Below are positions 43,537 through 52,896 of a DNA stretch of 64,000 nucleotides, piece by piece. The stretch comes from Moorella sp. E308F. GTDB lineage: Bacteria > Bacillota > DSM-521 > Neomoorellales > Neomoorellaceae. The notes under the pieces were generated by a model. That model saw only the letters and a list, made by a program, of their open reading frames with translations, had not been told where the DNA came from and searched no databases. Positions within the stretch are counted from its first letter, which is position 1. Each line of letters starts with the position of its first letter. The position numbers and the translations under genes were made by a program. The stretch covers positions 124,001 to 188,000 of the forward strand of contig NZ_BJKN01000002.1 in assembly GCF_006538365.1 (NCBI RefSeq), read 5' to 3'.

Positions 43537-46500
43537 TTAGCGGGCCTCGTCGGCGCCGATATCCACCCCGGCCCCCCGGGGTCGCGGCTGGTCGTCGAAA
43601 TCGGTTGTTGGCGCGTTATAGATATCGCCGTTCACGACGAGGGTAGTGGTACCCCGGTCAATGACTGGTGAATTGGGTTTCAGGTGGTAATCGCCTTGCA
43701 ATTGCGGTTCGACTGTTATAATTTTAACGGTCTTGAAGTCCGGCTCCATATTGAAGGCTACGGCCGTGACGGTGGTATCATAAGGCATCACGAACGACGG
43801 GTTTACACCAACAATGTTGGTAGGAACGGGCACGCCGTACGGTTGCGACAGGCTGCAGTAGCGCGGGCTCAGCACCTCGGGGGTCGGGGTACCGAAGACC
43901 TCGAGATCAATCACGTTGACCGGGTTCGGGTCGGCCGGTGCGCCGATGCCGGCGATACCGCCGCGGCCGTTGTTTAGGGTCTGATCGTACCAGCCGGCCC
44001 GGTTATCCCAGAAGATGTTGTTGAAGAGGACCGGGTTGCTGAAGGTCGGGGCGCCCGGCGGCAGGCTGGCCTGGAAGGCGGCGCTGTTCGCCTCGCTGAC
44101 AAGGCCCGCTCCGTGCGGCCGGCCGTCGCTGTCTTCGGCGGTGGCGGTGGTGATGTTCTTGGCGACGGTGTTGTTGACGATTACCACGTTGGACGCATCG
44201 TCGAGGGCAATTCCCCCGCCGAGGTCGGTGGAGACGTTGTTAGTGATGATGTTGTTATAGATGTTGATGCGGTGCGTACCTGCCCGGAGCAGGCGGATCC
44301 CGCCGCCGTCGTCGTTGGCCAGGTTGCCCTGGACGAGGTTGTTGTAAATGTCCACCGCCCCGGAGCCGGGCGAAAGGGTTGCTGGCGGGATTGGCTGTTC
44401 GCCGCCTACAAAGATGCCCGCACCCTCGTCAAAGGAAGCGTTGAAAAGGAACTTGTTGTGGTGGATGCGCCCGCCGTCGCTCAGCCCGAAATGCGAGAGG
44501 CCGCCGCCGTATTCGGCGGAGTAGTTGCCGCAGACCTCGTTGTGGTCGAATTCATACCCGTCGGCGCCGGTAAAGATCCCAACGCCGCCGGCCAGGCTGA
44601 TGCCGCCGTTATTCAGGATGCGGTTGTGGTGGATGTGCACGCCGTCATTTTGGTTGTCACCGGCGTAGGGCCTACCGATCATGATCGCGCCTCCGAAGCC
44701 GCCGCCGTTGCTCAGGATGACGTTGTTGCTGATCTCGAGGTAGCGACAGTAAGCGTTGGCCACAATGCCCCCGCCTTCTTCGCCCCGGGCACCGGTGATC
44801 GTCAGCCCGTCAATTTGCGTCGTAAACGCAGGACCGAAGGCGCCATCCTCGGCTACTACCGTGATGACTTGACCCCGCGGTATCTCCTGGGGCCCGTCAA
44901 AGGTAATGGCGGCGAGCCTTGTTTCCCATTGCTGCCGGTAGCTGGCGAAGAAGCGCCCGTCCAGCCTGGTAACCCAGGCCCCCATGCCCTGGAGTTTCAC
45001 ATTCTTGTAGAGAATCGGGCTCTCGTAGTAAACGCCGGGATTGATAATGATCAATGACCCCGGCGCGGCGCGGTCGATGGCCGCCTGGATGGTCGTACGG
45101 GTGGTGGCGTTTACGATCGGGGGATCGTAAATCCCGGGGACCAGGACGTGGATGGTGATTCCCAATGTACTGGGGATACCGGCACTCGAGGTTATCACCA
45201 TCTGGGCCGGGCCGGCAGCGAAGCTTCGCGGTACGTACGTGAGGATAAAGGTATCACGCCAGGCCAAAACGGGAATGGCTCTGCCGTTAAGCGTCACTGT
45301 TCCTGGATGGGCACCGAAGTTACGCCCCCTGATGAAGATCAGGCGGTTGCCGGTCAAAGTCACGTAGACAGGATTCACGCTTCCGATTTCCGGGGCGCCG
45401 GTTGTCTGGCAGAGCGGCGGCCGCGAGAATTGCGCCCCAGGTCTTCCCACGAAGGCGGTGATGGGGAAAAGGGCGACGTCGGCATAGGTGGTTTTCCCCG
45501 GCCAGACATCGAAGACCATGGTCAAGGTCTGGTAGTTGGGATTATATCTTATATTGGGCCGGCCGGGATCGCCGGGGTCGTTGCCGACAACCAGGTACAT
45601 TCCCGGTGCCACGCCGGATGGAGTAGGTACGTTGCGGGTATAAGTGGACGGTAAGAGCACCTCAAAGATGCCGTTGGCGTCCGAATGAACGGTGGTGATC
45701 AACCGCCCCGTATAGTCCCGGATGCCGACCGGTGTATAAGGAATGCCGCGCTTTTCGCCGTAGTAGATAAAATTCGGGTCGGTTTCGATATTCACGTCGT
45801 CGAGGAGGAAGCCGACTATGCGCCCCGGCACGGGAACATCGGTATACAGAAAGAAGTCCGCCACCGCGTTTTGCCCTGGACTGACGGTTACTATTTTAGT
45901 ATCGTATTTGTCGCCATAGTAAGGGGGCGGGGGCAGGCGGAACAGAGCCGCATCAGTAGCGCTGGCGGGTTGGTCCCGAGTGGTCATCGAAAGGGCGACA
46001 AACCGGTCGCCCTGGCCGGTGTTCACCGCGCCGGGGTCGAGCACCTTGTACAGCGGTTTCGGGGAACCATCGGGCCAAAGGTTATACGGGTCGGCCGGCG
46101 GGACCACCTGCACAAGGTAGGTTCCTGGTGGGAGCGGCTTTTCCACGGCGCCGGGGGCCCCGAAGTATGGTTCGAAGTAAGTCGCGAAGGAGTAACCGCC
46201 GTCAAAGACGCCGTCCTTGATCTGGTTGGAGGCGTTGGGTACTTCGATGCAGCCCGGGTCAACGCTCCCGTCGGGCCGCACACAGTCGGTTGGATGTTGC
46301 CAGGCGTCGGTCTGCACGGAGTTAATCAGCGTGGTGCTGCCGTCGTCATTCAGCCGGTAGAGGTTGACGGTTACGTTGGGGATGCCCGGTTCGTAGTCCT
46401 CAGCCACCGCGTAGCGGGGGTTGAGTTCGTTGCGCATCGTCGCGTAATAAACGATTCCCGAGATGCCCCCATGGAGTTCGTCGTCGGGTGTTCCCAAAAG

Positions 46501-48048
46501 TCCGTCCGGTCCCGGTAGCGGGTATTCCCGCATCCCCCAATCGATGCGGTTCGTTTTCGCCGCCCACGTCAGGACCGCCAGGGTAAGGGCGCGGGGATGG
46601 GTCGTAGTGGGTCGCGGCGGGGTGATCCCGTAATCGGGGGTAGCGGTCGCAGCCGTCCGCCCGAACCGGTCAAAGCCCAGTTCCGCCACGGCGAACCGCT
46701 CGAGTTCGAAAACTTCGTTGAGCGAGTAGCGGCCGTCGAGATCGGTTACGGTGGCATACTGCACACTGCCGTCTTTGAAGCGCGTGCCCACGGGGATATA
46801 GGGGATACCTTCCTCGATATAGTTCCCGGCAGCATCCGTATCGCGTACGCCGTTGCCGTTCTCGTCCCTGAAGACCATGCCGCTGATCCAGCCGAACCAG
46901 CGCGGGATCCCGATATCGCCCATATCAATCGTTTCACCCGCGGCGATCTGGACAGTACGGAAGGAGATGATGTAGTCGAGGGGTTCATCCCAGATGGCCA
47001 TCTGATAGAGACCTGCAGGAACGTTGGTGATGGTAAAGGTTCCGTCAGGGTTGCCCCGGCCGGTATAGACCTGTTCGTCGGTGCGGCCGATATCGGTAAG
47101 AGCGATCCAGGGCCGGTCGACGGGTCCGCCGAGGATCAGGGGCCTGACTGGCGGTGTGAACTCGATGATCGTACGGACGCGGCCGGTGATCGTGCCCGTT
47201 CCCGCTCCGGGGGCGAACTCCTTCGGCCTGACAAAACCGAACCAGACCAGGGGTGCCCTGAAACCCTCGCGTGGGCTATACCCGTCGTTACCTTCTTCAA
47301 TCCAGGCGTCAATGACGTGGGTACCCTCGATGGTTGTGGTCTGGATCCAGTCGCTGCCGTCGGGCGGGATCGCCTGCACCCCGTACTTGCCCGGCGGGAG
47401 GTTTTCAATGACGGCGTCGCCGTTTTCATCCGTCCAGATTATGCCGCCGGTGTTCGGCACTGGTACCGGTTTCCCGTCCGGACCGATAATCAGGTTGCCG
47501 CTGGCGTCACGCTTGTAAACCGTTCCGAGGGGGTTGCCGAAATAGTCGACCGTAACCTCGCCGGCGGCATCTGCGAGCACGATGCGGAACCCCGGCAGGC
47601 CGTGTTCGAGGGGGAAGTCATCCTCGCCGTTGACAGGGTGGATATCTTCAAAGACGTGAACGCGGATTTTGGCAAGCGGCAAGGGGTGGGGCTGCAACTC
47701 AACGGTCAGCGTACTGTCACGCGTCAGGTTGATCCAGTTACCCCCGAGCTTGTAGCCGGGAGCCAGGACGGAGACGAGGTATTTGCCGGCCGGCAGGGAG
47801 ACGGTGGGTTGCCTGGAGTCCCCGGTGGCCACGACCGCACTGTGGCTGGCGCCGGGCTTCAACGAAGGCCAGTTGGCCGGATCGGGGTCGAAAGGATCTC
47901 CCACGTTGTCCTGGTTGACGATAAATTGGAAATTCGTTATGGGTATACCTGTACCGACTTGCGAGACAGTTACTGTGAGTTGAAAAATGCCCATTTGTTT
48001 AGTGGGACTTTTCCTGGATATTACTGGCTCCTTTGTACTAATATCCAT
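43537..48048 (-). CDS. 1503-residue SdrD-like/IPT/beta-helix protein
   Basis: ATG start behind GGGGGTTGGG. Residues about 20-930 are a chain of SdrD/Cna-B and carboxypeptidase regulatory-like beta-sandwich repeats, marked by recurrent DENGNGVRD-, PPGKYGVQ- and TDLDGRYSL-type motifs. About 955-1045 is an IPT/TIG domain (SVNPVYVTLTGNRLIFIRGRNFG). About 1050-1400 is a right-handed parallel beta-helix (TIQAAIDRAAPGSLIIINPG, then many NNVILSNGG-type turns), ending with an NSPVIDRG/DIGADE C-terminus. No signal peptide, sortase motif or S-layer domain is seen. It heads the operon with the three oxidase paralogues; a spore-surface scaffold is likely. Confidence 0.83.
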   Translation of the reverse strand: MDISTKEPVISRKSPTKQMGIFQLTVTVSQVGTGIPITNFQFIVNQDNVGDPFDPDPANWPSLKPGASHSAVVATGDSRQPTVSLPAGKYLVSVLAPGYKLGGNWINLTRDSTLTVELQPHPLPLAKIRVHVFEDIHPVNGEDDFPLEHGLPGFRIVLADAAGEVTVDYFGNPLGTVYKRDASGNLIIGPDGKPVPVPNTGGIIWTDENGDAVIENLPPGKYGVQAIPPDGSDWIQTTTIEGTHVIDAWIEEGNDGYSPREGFRAPLVWFGFVRPKEFAPGAGTGTITGRVRTIIEFTPPVRPLILGGPVDRPWIALTDIGRTDEQVYTGRGNPDGTFTITNVPAGLYQMAIWDEPLDYIISFRTVQIAAGETIDMGDIGIPRWFGWISGMVFRDENGNGVRDTDAAGNYIEEGIPYIPVGTRFKDGSVQYATVTDLDGRYSLNEVFELERFAVAELGFDRFGRTAATATPDYGITPPRPTTTHPRALTLAVLTWAAKTNRIDWGMREYPLPGPDGLLGTPDDELHGGISGIVYYATMRNELNPRYAVAEDYEPGIPNVTVNLYRLNDDGSTTLINSVQTDAWQHPTDCVRPDGSVDPGCIEVPNASNQIKDGVFDGGYSFATYFEPYFGAPGAVEKPLPPGTYLVQVVPPADPYNLWPDGSPKPLYKVLDPGAVNTGQGDRFVALSMTTRDQPASATDAALFRLPPPPYYGDKYDTKIVTVSPGQNAVADFFLYTDVPVPGRIVGFLLDDVNIETDPNFIYYGEKRGIPYTPVGIRDYTGRLITTVHSDANGIFEVLLPSTYTRNVPTPSGVAPGMYLVVGNDPGDPGRPNIRYNPNYQTLTMVFDVWPGKTTYADVALFPITAFVGRPGAQFSRPPLCQTTGAPEIGSVNPVYVTLTGNRLIFIRGRNFGAHPGTVTLNGRAIPVLAWRDTFILTYVPRSFAAGPAQMVITSSAGIPSTLGITIHVLVPGIYDPPIVNATTRTTIQAAIDRAAPGSLIIINPGVYYESPILYKNVKLQGMGAWVTRLDGRFFASYRQQWETRLAAITFDGPQEIPRGQVITVVAEDGAFGPAFTTQIDGLTITGARGEEGGGIVANAYCRYLEISNNVILSNGGGFGGAIMIGRPYAGDNQNDGVHIHHNRILNNGGISLAGGVGIFTGADGYEFDHNEVCGNYSAEYGGGLSHFGLSDGGRIHHNKFLFNASFDEGAGIFVGGEQPIPPATLSPGSGAVDIYNNLVQGNLANDDGGGIRLLRAGTHRINIYNNIITNNVSTDLGGGIALDDASNVVIVNNTVAKNITTATAEDSDGRPHGAGLVSEANSAAFQASLPPGAPTFSNPVLFNNIFWDNRAGWYDQTLNNGRGGIAGIGAPADPNPVNVIDLEVFGTPTPEVLSPRYCSLSQPYGVPVPTNIVGVNPSFVMPYDTTVTAVAFNMEPDFKTVKIITVEPQLQGDYHLKPNSPVIDRGTTTLVVNGDIYNAPTTDFDDQPRPRGAGVDIGADEAR

Positions 48049-48226
48049 ATTGTCCCAACCCCCAGTTAAAACTTTGGATTATCTTATTCTTATTCTTATT
48101 GTTATAAATTGGTTACTGAGGGTTGAGATAGAGTTATGATTGTGGTAGGGATAGTGGTGCTGATCGTACGGCTGGTAAAAGAGCCCGGAGGCGGACGGCG
48201 GACAGGTGTCCTATAGATATGAAATA

Positions 48227-48255
48227 AAACAGGGAGGCGATGCCCTTCCCTGTTT
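48227..48255 (-). terminator. Intrinsic terminator of the Mn-catalase-like gene
   Basis: Read on the minus strand: AAACAGGGA, 11-base loop, TCCCTGTTT, then TATTTC. It lies between the stop at 48304 and the giant gene, so the two are separate transcripts. A (TTCTTA)-like short tandem repeat occurs at about 48085-48108. Confidence 0.75.
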
Positions 48256-48303
48256 ACGATCTTGCCCTATAGTACTTTTTGACAAAAGCCGTCCCCAACT
48301 ATC

Positions 48304-48990
48304 TTACTGGGGCGGGATTTGCGGCTGGTCAAAGGACGGTGGTTGCGGGTTATGCAGGGAGGACCCCACATAGTTGCCGGGTGTGGACAGGTTGAAAAAG
48401 AGCCGGGCGTCCTTGTCCACACCCCAGTTTTGGGTGGAGCCGGTGCCCCGGACCTTCTGGAAGCATTCCCGGAACATGGTGTTGTGCGCCTCTTCCCTGT
48501 TTAGCAGGAAATCGATCATCTGCCGAATATACCGGTCGGCGATTTGCCGGTGCAGATATTCATAAACAACCTTGGCACGTTGTTCGGCGGCGATGTTGGA
48601 AAGCAGGTCCGCGGGCAGGTCACCGGTGGCTTCAATGTAAGACGCTGTCCACACCTGGCCGGAGGCGTTGCTGTAAAAGGGATTGAGTCCGGTCATTACA
48701 TGCGCCTGAACATTGCCGATGGTGGCGTTCATGGCCTGGGGTTCATGGCCGTTCAAGAGGTTGACTGCCGTACATACCATTTCCAGGTGACTGAGTTCCT
48801 CCGCGGCGATGTCAAGGAAAATATCCTTGATGGCCGGGTCTTGAATGCGAAAACTTTGGGCCAGGTACTGTAACCCGGCTTTCAGCTCACCGTGGGGGCC
48901 CCCGATTTGCTCCTGCAAAAGCGCCGCGTAGTTTGGGTTCGGCCGTTCCACACGCACCATTTCTAGCAGGTTCTTATCGTGCTTGAACAT
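48304..48990 (-). CDS. Manganese catalase/CotJC-family protein
   Basis: 228 residues, ATG behind AAAGGGGGA. Four-helix ferritin-like core with ligands in GPHGELKAGLQYL, AAEELSHLEM, AAEQRAKVVYEYL and NREEAHNTMF, the pattern of dimanganese catalases and the spore coat protein CotJC. The C-terminus is rich in Pro and Gln. It would remove peroxide, possibly in the spore coat. A CATACCAT box at about 30-40 bases upstream resembles a mother-cell sigma-E/K -10 element but no good -35 is seen. Confidence 0.85.
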   Translation of the reverse strand: MFKHDKNLLEMVRVERPNPNYAALLQEQIGGPHGELKAGLQYLAQSFRIQDPAIKDIFLDIAAEELSHLEMVCTAVNLLNGHEPQAMNATIGNVQAHVMTGLNPFYSNASGQVWTASYIEATGDLPADLLSNIAAEQRAKVVYEYLHRQIADRYIRQMIDFLLNREEAHNTMFRECFQKVRGTGSTQNWGVDKDARLFFNLSTPGNYVGSSLHNPQPPSFDQPQIPPQ

Positions 48991-49336
48991 GTTATTCCCC
49001 CTTTCTTAGTCTATTATCCCATACTGGGCTTCATGGTATGTACCCTGTTAAAGCATGCTTGATTTAATTGTTTACCCGGACCAAGATGGAAAAGGCGTGG
49101 GAAGCCTGGGATGAAGCCGAATGGGCTTTCAAGGGGGAAACATGCAGCGGTTATAGGTGAAGTTAACCGCGCCTATGTGAAAGAGGGTTTACTATCCAGG
49201 GACGAAGGGAGGTTTCTTTAACAGGTATTCTGAATACATGCTTAAAAAACCTTGAAGATACGCTTTATTTATGATTAATTTAATCTAGTATGAACGGTAA
49301 ACGGCATTTATATGATATTCTGTTGAGGTGACGGAA
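48991..49336. other. 346-base gap without a supported gene
   Basis: Between the Mn-catalase gene and the CCG-domain gene, which diverge, I see only short frames (for example one of 24 codons from 49086) without convincing ribosome sites or recognisable products. It must contain promoters for both flanking genes, but no clear consensus promoter was found. Confidence 0.4.
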
Positions 49337-50362
49337 ATGGCTCTGGAGCTGAAAGCGGAATCAAGGGATTATCGTTTGCCGCAAACTCTCGAAGTGATCC
49401 GGGGGAATATTGTCAAATACGGCAATCCCCTGGGCCTTAAGGGAAATGAGGTTGCTGGGTGGGCCAGAGATCTCAACCTGCCGCGGCAGGGGGATGTGCT
49501 TTTATATACCGGCGGCGAGTATCAACTGGTCCCCTACATTGATAGCCTGGTAGATATGCTCACCAGAATGAACCAGGGCAGCGTAGGATTTTCCTTGATG
49601 ATGGGCGTCCGCAACCTGATCGACAGGGTGGGGATCAATCCCGAAAAGATTGTTGCCGGCGTGCGCTCCAGGGATCGGGAGCGCTACCGGGATGTCAGCC
49701 GCAAGGCCGCCCTGATCCTTCAGGAGATGGGCCTGAAAAAAATCTGTTATCTGGGCGAAGAAGAGATCTACAGCGGGGCTCTTCTTTATGAATACGGTTT
49801 CGTAGGCGACCTGCGTCAGCACGCCCGCAAGGTTGCCGAGTTAATTAATTCAACCGGCGCCAGAGCCATCATTTGCCTATCGCCCCATTCGGCGGAAATT
49901 TTTAAGCTGATTTATCCCGAGCTATTGGAAAATTTTAATTACGAAGTTAAAACCTTCCTGGAAGCGGTCTACGATCTGGTTAAGGATGCCCCCGGGCGTC
50001 TGCCTACCGGTTTTTCGGGAAACGTAACGGTCCACGATTCCTGTCGCATGGCCAGGGAACTGGGTATTACGGAAGAGATCAGGGATATCCTGGGCAAGAT
50101 GGAGGGAGTTAATTTAATAGAACCGGAGCTCAACCGGCGTTGGACGACCTGCTGCGGCGGGCCCGGCAAGGTCCTTTTCCCTGAATTGTCCGGGAAGATC
50201 GCTGCCCGCCGGGTTGGCGAACTCGCGGCCACCAATGCCGATCTGGTTATCACCTTCTGCCCTTATTGCCTAGCGGCTCTCGATAAGGGTCGACGTGAGG
50301 GGCACAAGAATATCCAGCTTGAGGACTTTATTGAGTTTCTTTACAGGGGGATTGCCAAATGA
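49337..50362 (+). CDS. CCG-domain (HdrD/LutA-like) iron-sulfur oxidoreductase subunit
   Basis: 341 residues from ATG 49337 behind GAGGTGACGG. The C-terminal cysteine-rich CCG motif is complete: DSCRMAREL, TTCCGGPGK and TFCPYCLAAL. The N-terminal half looks like a degenerate first CCG domain (LLYTGGEYQLVPYIDS) without the cysteines. Such proteins bind a [4Fe-4S] cluster and act in heterodisulfide or lactate oxidation. It overlaps the LutB-like gene by 4 bases. Confidence 0.85.
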   Translation: MALELKAESRDYRLPQTLEVIRGNIVKYGNPLGLKGNEVAGWARDLNLPRQGDVLLYTGGEYQLVPYIDSLVDMLTRMNQGSVGFSLMMGVRNLIDRVGINPEKIVAGVRSRDRERYRDVSRKAALILQEMGLKKICYLGEEEIYSGALLYEYGFVGDLRQHARKVAELINSTGARAIICLSPHSAEIFKLIYPELLENFNYEVKTFLEAVYDLVKDAPGRLPTGFSGNVTVHDSCRMARELGITEEIRDILGKMEGVNLIEPELNRRWTTCCGGPGKVLFPELSGKIAARRVGELAATNADLVITFCPYCLAALDKGRREGHKNIQLEDFIEFLYRGIAK

Positions 50363-51576
50363 GTTCGGTGCTGGAACGCTTGTTGCAAAAGTATACGGCG
50401 GAGCTTAATAAAGCCTCCGATGACCCCAATATTCAGCTAGCTCTTTCCCGGGGTGTTAAATCTTATCGAGATAATACCGAAGCTGCCCTCAAACGCTTCC
50501 CCCATACGACCAAGTTGGCCGAGGAAGTGCGCGCTATAAAGGAATCTGCCATCGAACGCATGGATGAATTGGTGACTCAAGCCAGGCAAGCCATCGAAGC
50601 TAACCACGGCAAGACCTACTTGGCAAAATCGCGTGAAGACGCCTTGAAATTGGCGGCGGACATCATTGGCACAGGAAAGATAGTGGTTAAAGGCAAGAGC
50701 ATTTTGGGCGAAGAGCTGGAAATAAGGGACTACCTTATCGAAAAAGGCAACGAAGTCTGGGAAACAGACCTGGGGGAGTTTTTGTTACAACTGCGGCATG
50801 AAAGGCCCATGCACATCGTTTCGCCTTCCATTCATGTACCCCGGGAGCAGGTGGCGGAATTATTTTCCGAGTTTTTCGGCCGGGAAATTCCTCCGGATAT
50901 TGCCGCCGAAGTCGGGGCCGTTAGGGAATTCATGAGGGAAAAGTATTTCAGAGCCCATTTCGGCATGAGCGGTGCCAACGTAGTGGCGGCGGACTGCGGA
51001 GCAATGGTTATTATTGAAAATGAAGGCAACGCCCGCATATGCACCGCCGTCCCGCCGGTGCATATCGCTCTGGTGGGGATCGAAAAAGTGGTGCCCACTT
51101 TCCAGGAGGCCATGAAAGTGGCCGAAGTTACCTGGCGCTATGCCAACTATACTGTCCCCGGTTATGTGAATATTATCAGCGGGCCCAGCAAGACGGGAGA
51201 CATCGAAAAGGTAACCGCCTATGGCGCTCACGGCCCTAGGGAACTTCACGTTATCTTTGTGGATAACGGCCGCAGCGAAATGGCTGCCGATCCTCTCTTC
51301 AGGCAGGGTTTGTATTGCTTAAGATGCGGGGGCTGCATGTACGAATGCCCCGTCTTTCAACTGACCGCCGGGTATTTCGGTTATCGTTATCTGGGAGGCA
51401 TAGGAGCCATCTGGACGGCTTTCGTGGCCGGTGGCATGGATAATGCCGTGCCGCTAATTTACACCTGTCTCCGCTGCGGCCGGTGCGTGGAGCGCTGTCC
51501 GGTAAGCATCGATGTTCCGTCTATGATCGCCGAACTGCGCCGGCGAATAGTTGAGCTTGCCAATGAAGCCAGTTAA
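50359..51576 (+). CDS. LutB-like LUD-domain ferredoxin protein
   Basis: 405 residues. The N-terminal LUD domain (about 60-310, with FGMSGANVVAADCGAMVIIENEGN) is followed by two [4Fe-4S] motifs, CLRCGGCMYECP and CLRCGRCVERCP. LutB works with LutA and LutC in lactate oxidation; no LutC gene is present. With the CCG protein it may pass electrons for another oxidation, maybe linked to the methyltransferase genes downstream. Confidence 0.86.
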   Translation: MSSVLERLLQKYTAELNKASDDPNIQLALSRGVKSYRDNTEAALKRFPHTTKLAEEVRAIKESAIERMDELVTQARQAIEANHGKTYLAKSREDALKLAADIIGTGKIVVKGKSILGEELEIRDYLIEKGNEVWETDLGEFLLQLRHERPMHIVSPSIHVPREQVAELFSEFFGREIPPDIAAEVGAVREFMREKYFRAHFGMSGANVVAADCGAMVIIENEGNARICTAVPPVHIALVGIEKVVPTFQEAMKVAEVTWRYANYTVPGYVNIISGPSKTGDIEKVTAYGAHGPRELHVIFVDNGRSEMAADPLFRQGLYCLRCGGCMYECPVFQLTAGYFGYRYLGGIGAIWTAFVAGGMDNAVPLIYTCLRCGRCVERCPVSIDVPSMIAELRRRIVELANEAS

Positions 51577-51735
51577 TAAATGCGACGCAGTAGCGGCGAC
51601 TAAGTAAGGCTCAGTAACTTCATTCGGGCGGCTCCGGGTATTACTCCCCTTGCTCAACCGGCAACCCTCAGGTTAAAAATAAAGAAAAAGCTACCAGAAA
51701 TAAAATCGATACCAGAGGAATGGAGGTGCAGGGAA

Positions 51736-51903
51736 ATGAGTATTGCCCCGGTGGAACTGGCGGCAGGACGGGAACGGTACACTTATGAGGATTATTCGGC
51801 GCGAACATTGCTATCGGTGCATGGCTGGAATGAGACTCGGGGACTAAATGCCGAGCCAATTTTATTTTTAAAGAAGGAATTTTTGATCAGAAGTAGAATA
51901 TAA
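51736..51903 (+). pseudogene. Truncated Uma2-family gene start
   Basis: A 55-codon frame with a good ribosome site (GGAGGTGCAGGGAA). MSIAPVELAAGRERYTYEDY resembles the N-terminus of Uma2-type PD-(D/E)XK nuclease-fold proteins, which normally have about 190 residues; the catalytic part is missing. It lies in a 393-base gap that otherwise holds no gene. Confidence 0.4.
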
Positions 51904-51969
51904 GTATATACAAGTAGTTGGAGCACGAATATTTCAAACAACACATGTATTTTTGGAGGGTTGGCAGAA

Positions 51970-52770
51970 ATGCTTATAATTGGCGAGAAGCTCAACAGTG
52001 CAATTCCCAGCGTGCGTCAAATTATGGAGGAGAAAGATGTGGCGGCTGTTCAGGATCTGGCACTCAGGCAAGCAGCAGCAGGAGCCCATTATCTAGATGT
52101 GAACACTGCTCACTGCAGTGATGAAATAGCGTATATGGAATGGATTGTACGTACTGTTCAAGAGGTAACCGATGCGCCTTTATGCATTGACAGTACGGTG
52201 GGTCCGGTAATTGAGAAAGCATTGGAAACTGTTAAGGGGGATAAGAGCCGTGTCTTGATTAACTCTATTTCACTGGAAAAAAATCGCCTGGAACAGGTGT
52301 TGCCCCTTATTCTGGAGTACCAGTGTCCCGTAATTGGGCTGACCGTTGATGACAACGGTATTCCTAAAACCGTAGAAGACCGTATCAATATTGCTGAGCG
52401 CATGGTGGAGCTCCTGTCCAAACACAACTATAATTTGGACAACCTTTATATCGATCCTCTGGTGCTTCCTCTAGCGGTAAATCATGCAAATGCGGTAATC
52501 TTTTTTCAATGCCTGAGCGAAATTAAACGCTTGTTTAAAGTAAAAACAGTGTCCGGTTTAAGCAACATTTCTTTCAACATGCCCAAACGAAAGCTCATCA
52601 ACCGCTATTTCCTGGCCATATGCATGGCGCATGGGATGGACGCGGCTATACTAGACCCCCTGGACAATAAGATCATGACAGCGGTGAGTACGGTCAAATT
52701 ATTATTGGGCAACGATCCTTTTGGTAAAAACTTCTTAAAGGCGTATAGAAAAGGAACATTAGAGGATTAA
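51970..52770 (+). CDS. Pterin-binding methyltransferase (MtrH/AcsE-like)
   Basis: 266 residues from ATG 51970, 9 bases after GGAGGG (TTG 51961 touches that site). TIM-barrel of the dihydropteroate synthase-like family: LIIGEKLNSAIPSVRQ, AGAHYLDVNTA, CIDSTVGPVIEKAL, LINSISLEK, LYIDPLVLPLAV. It would move a methyl group between a corrinoid protein and tetrahydrofolate (methyltransferase II). It forms a set with the UroD-type enzyme and corrinoid protein downstream. Confidence 0.88.
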   Translation: MLIIGEKLNSAIPSVRQIMEEKDVAAVQDLALRQAAAGAHYLDVNTAHCSDEIAYMEWIVRTVQEVTDAPLCIDSTVGPVIEKALETVKGDKSRVLINSISLEKNRLEQVLPLILEYQCPVIGLTVDDNGIPKTVEDRINIAERMVELLSKHNYNLDNLYIDPLVLPLAVNHANAVIFFQCLSEIKRLFKVKTVSGLSNISFNMPKRKLINRYFLAICMAHGMDAAILDPLDNKIMTAVSTVKLLLGNDPFGKNFLKAYRKGTLED

Positions 52771-52896
52771 GGGGGTTGTGAGTTACAAAAAAGGGGGTGA
52801 AGCACCCAAGAAAGGTGAGAAGGTGGTCAACTCAAGGTAGTATGTTGTATGGGGAAGAAGAGTTTATTTAGTAAGCCAAAGGGAGGGAATTAGATC

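Noticed and set aside
46597-48069. 490-codon plus-strand frame opposite the giant gene (and a 314-codon frame at 44113-45057)
   Set aside because: They are antisense to a protein with clear domain structure and have no ribosome site or recognisable domain; GC-rich codon use keeps the opposite strand open.
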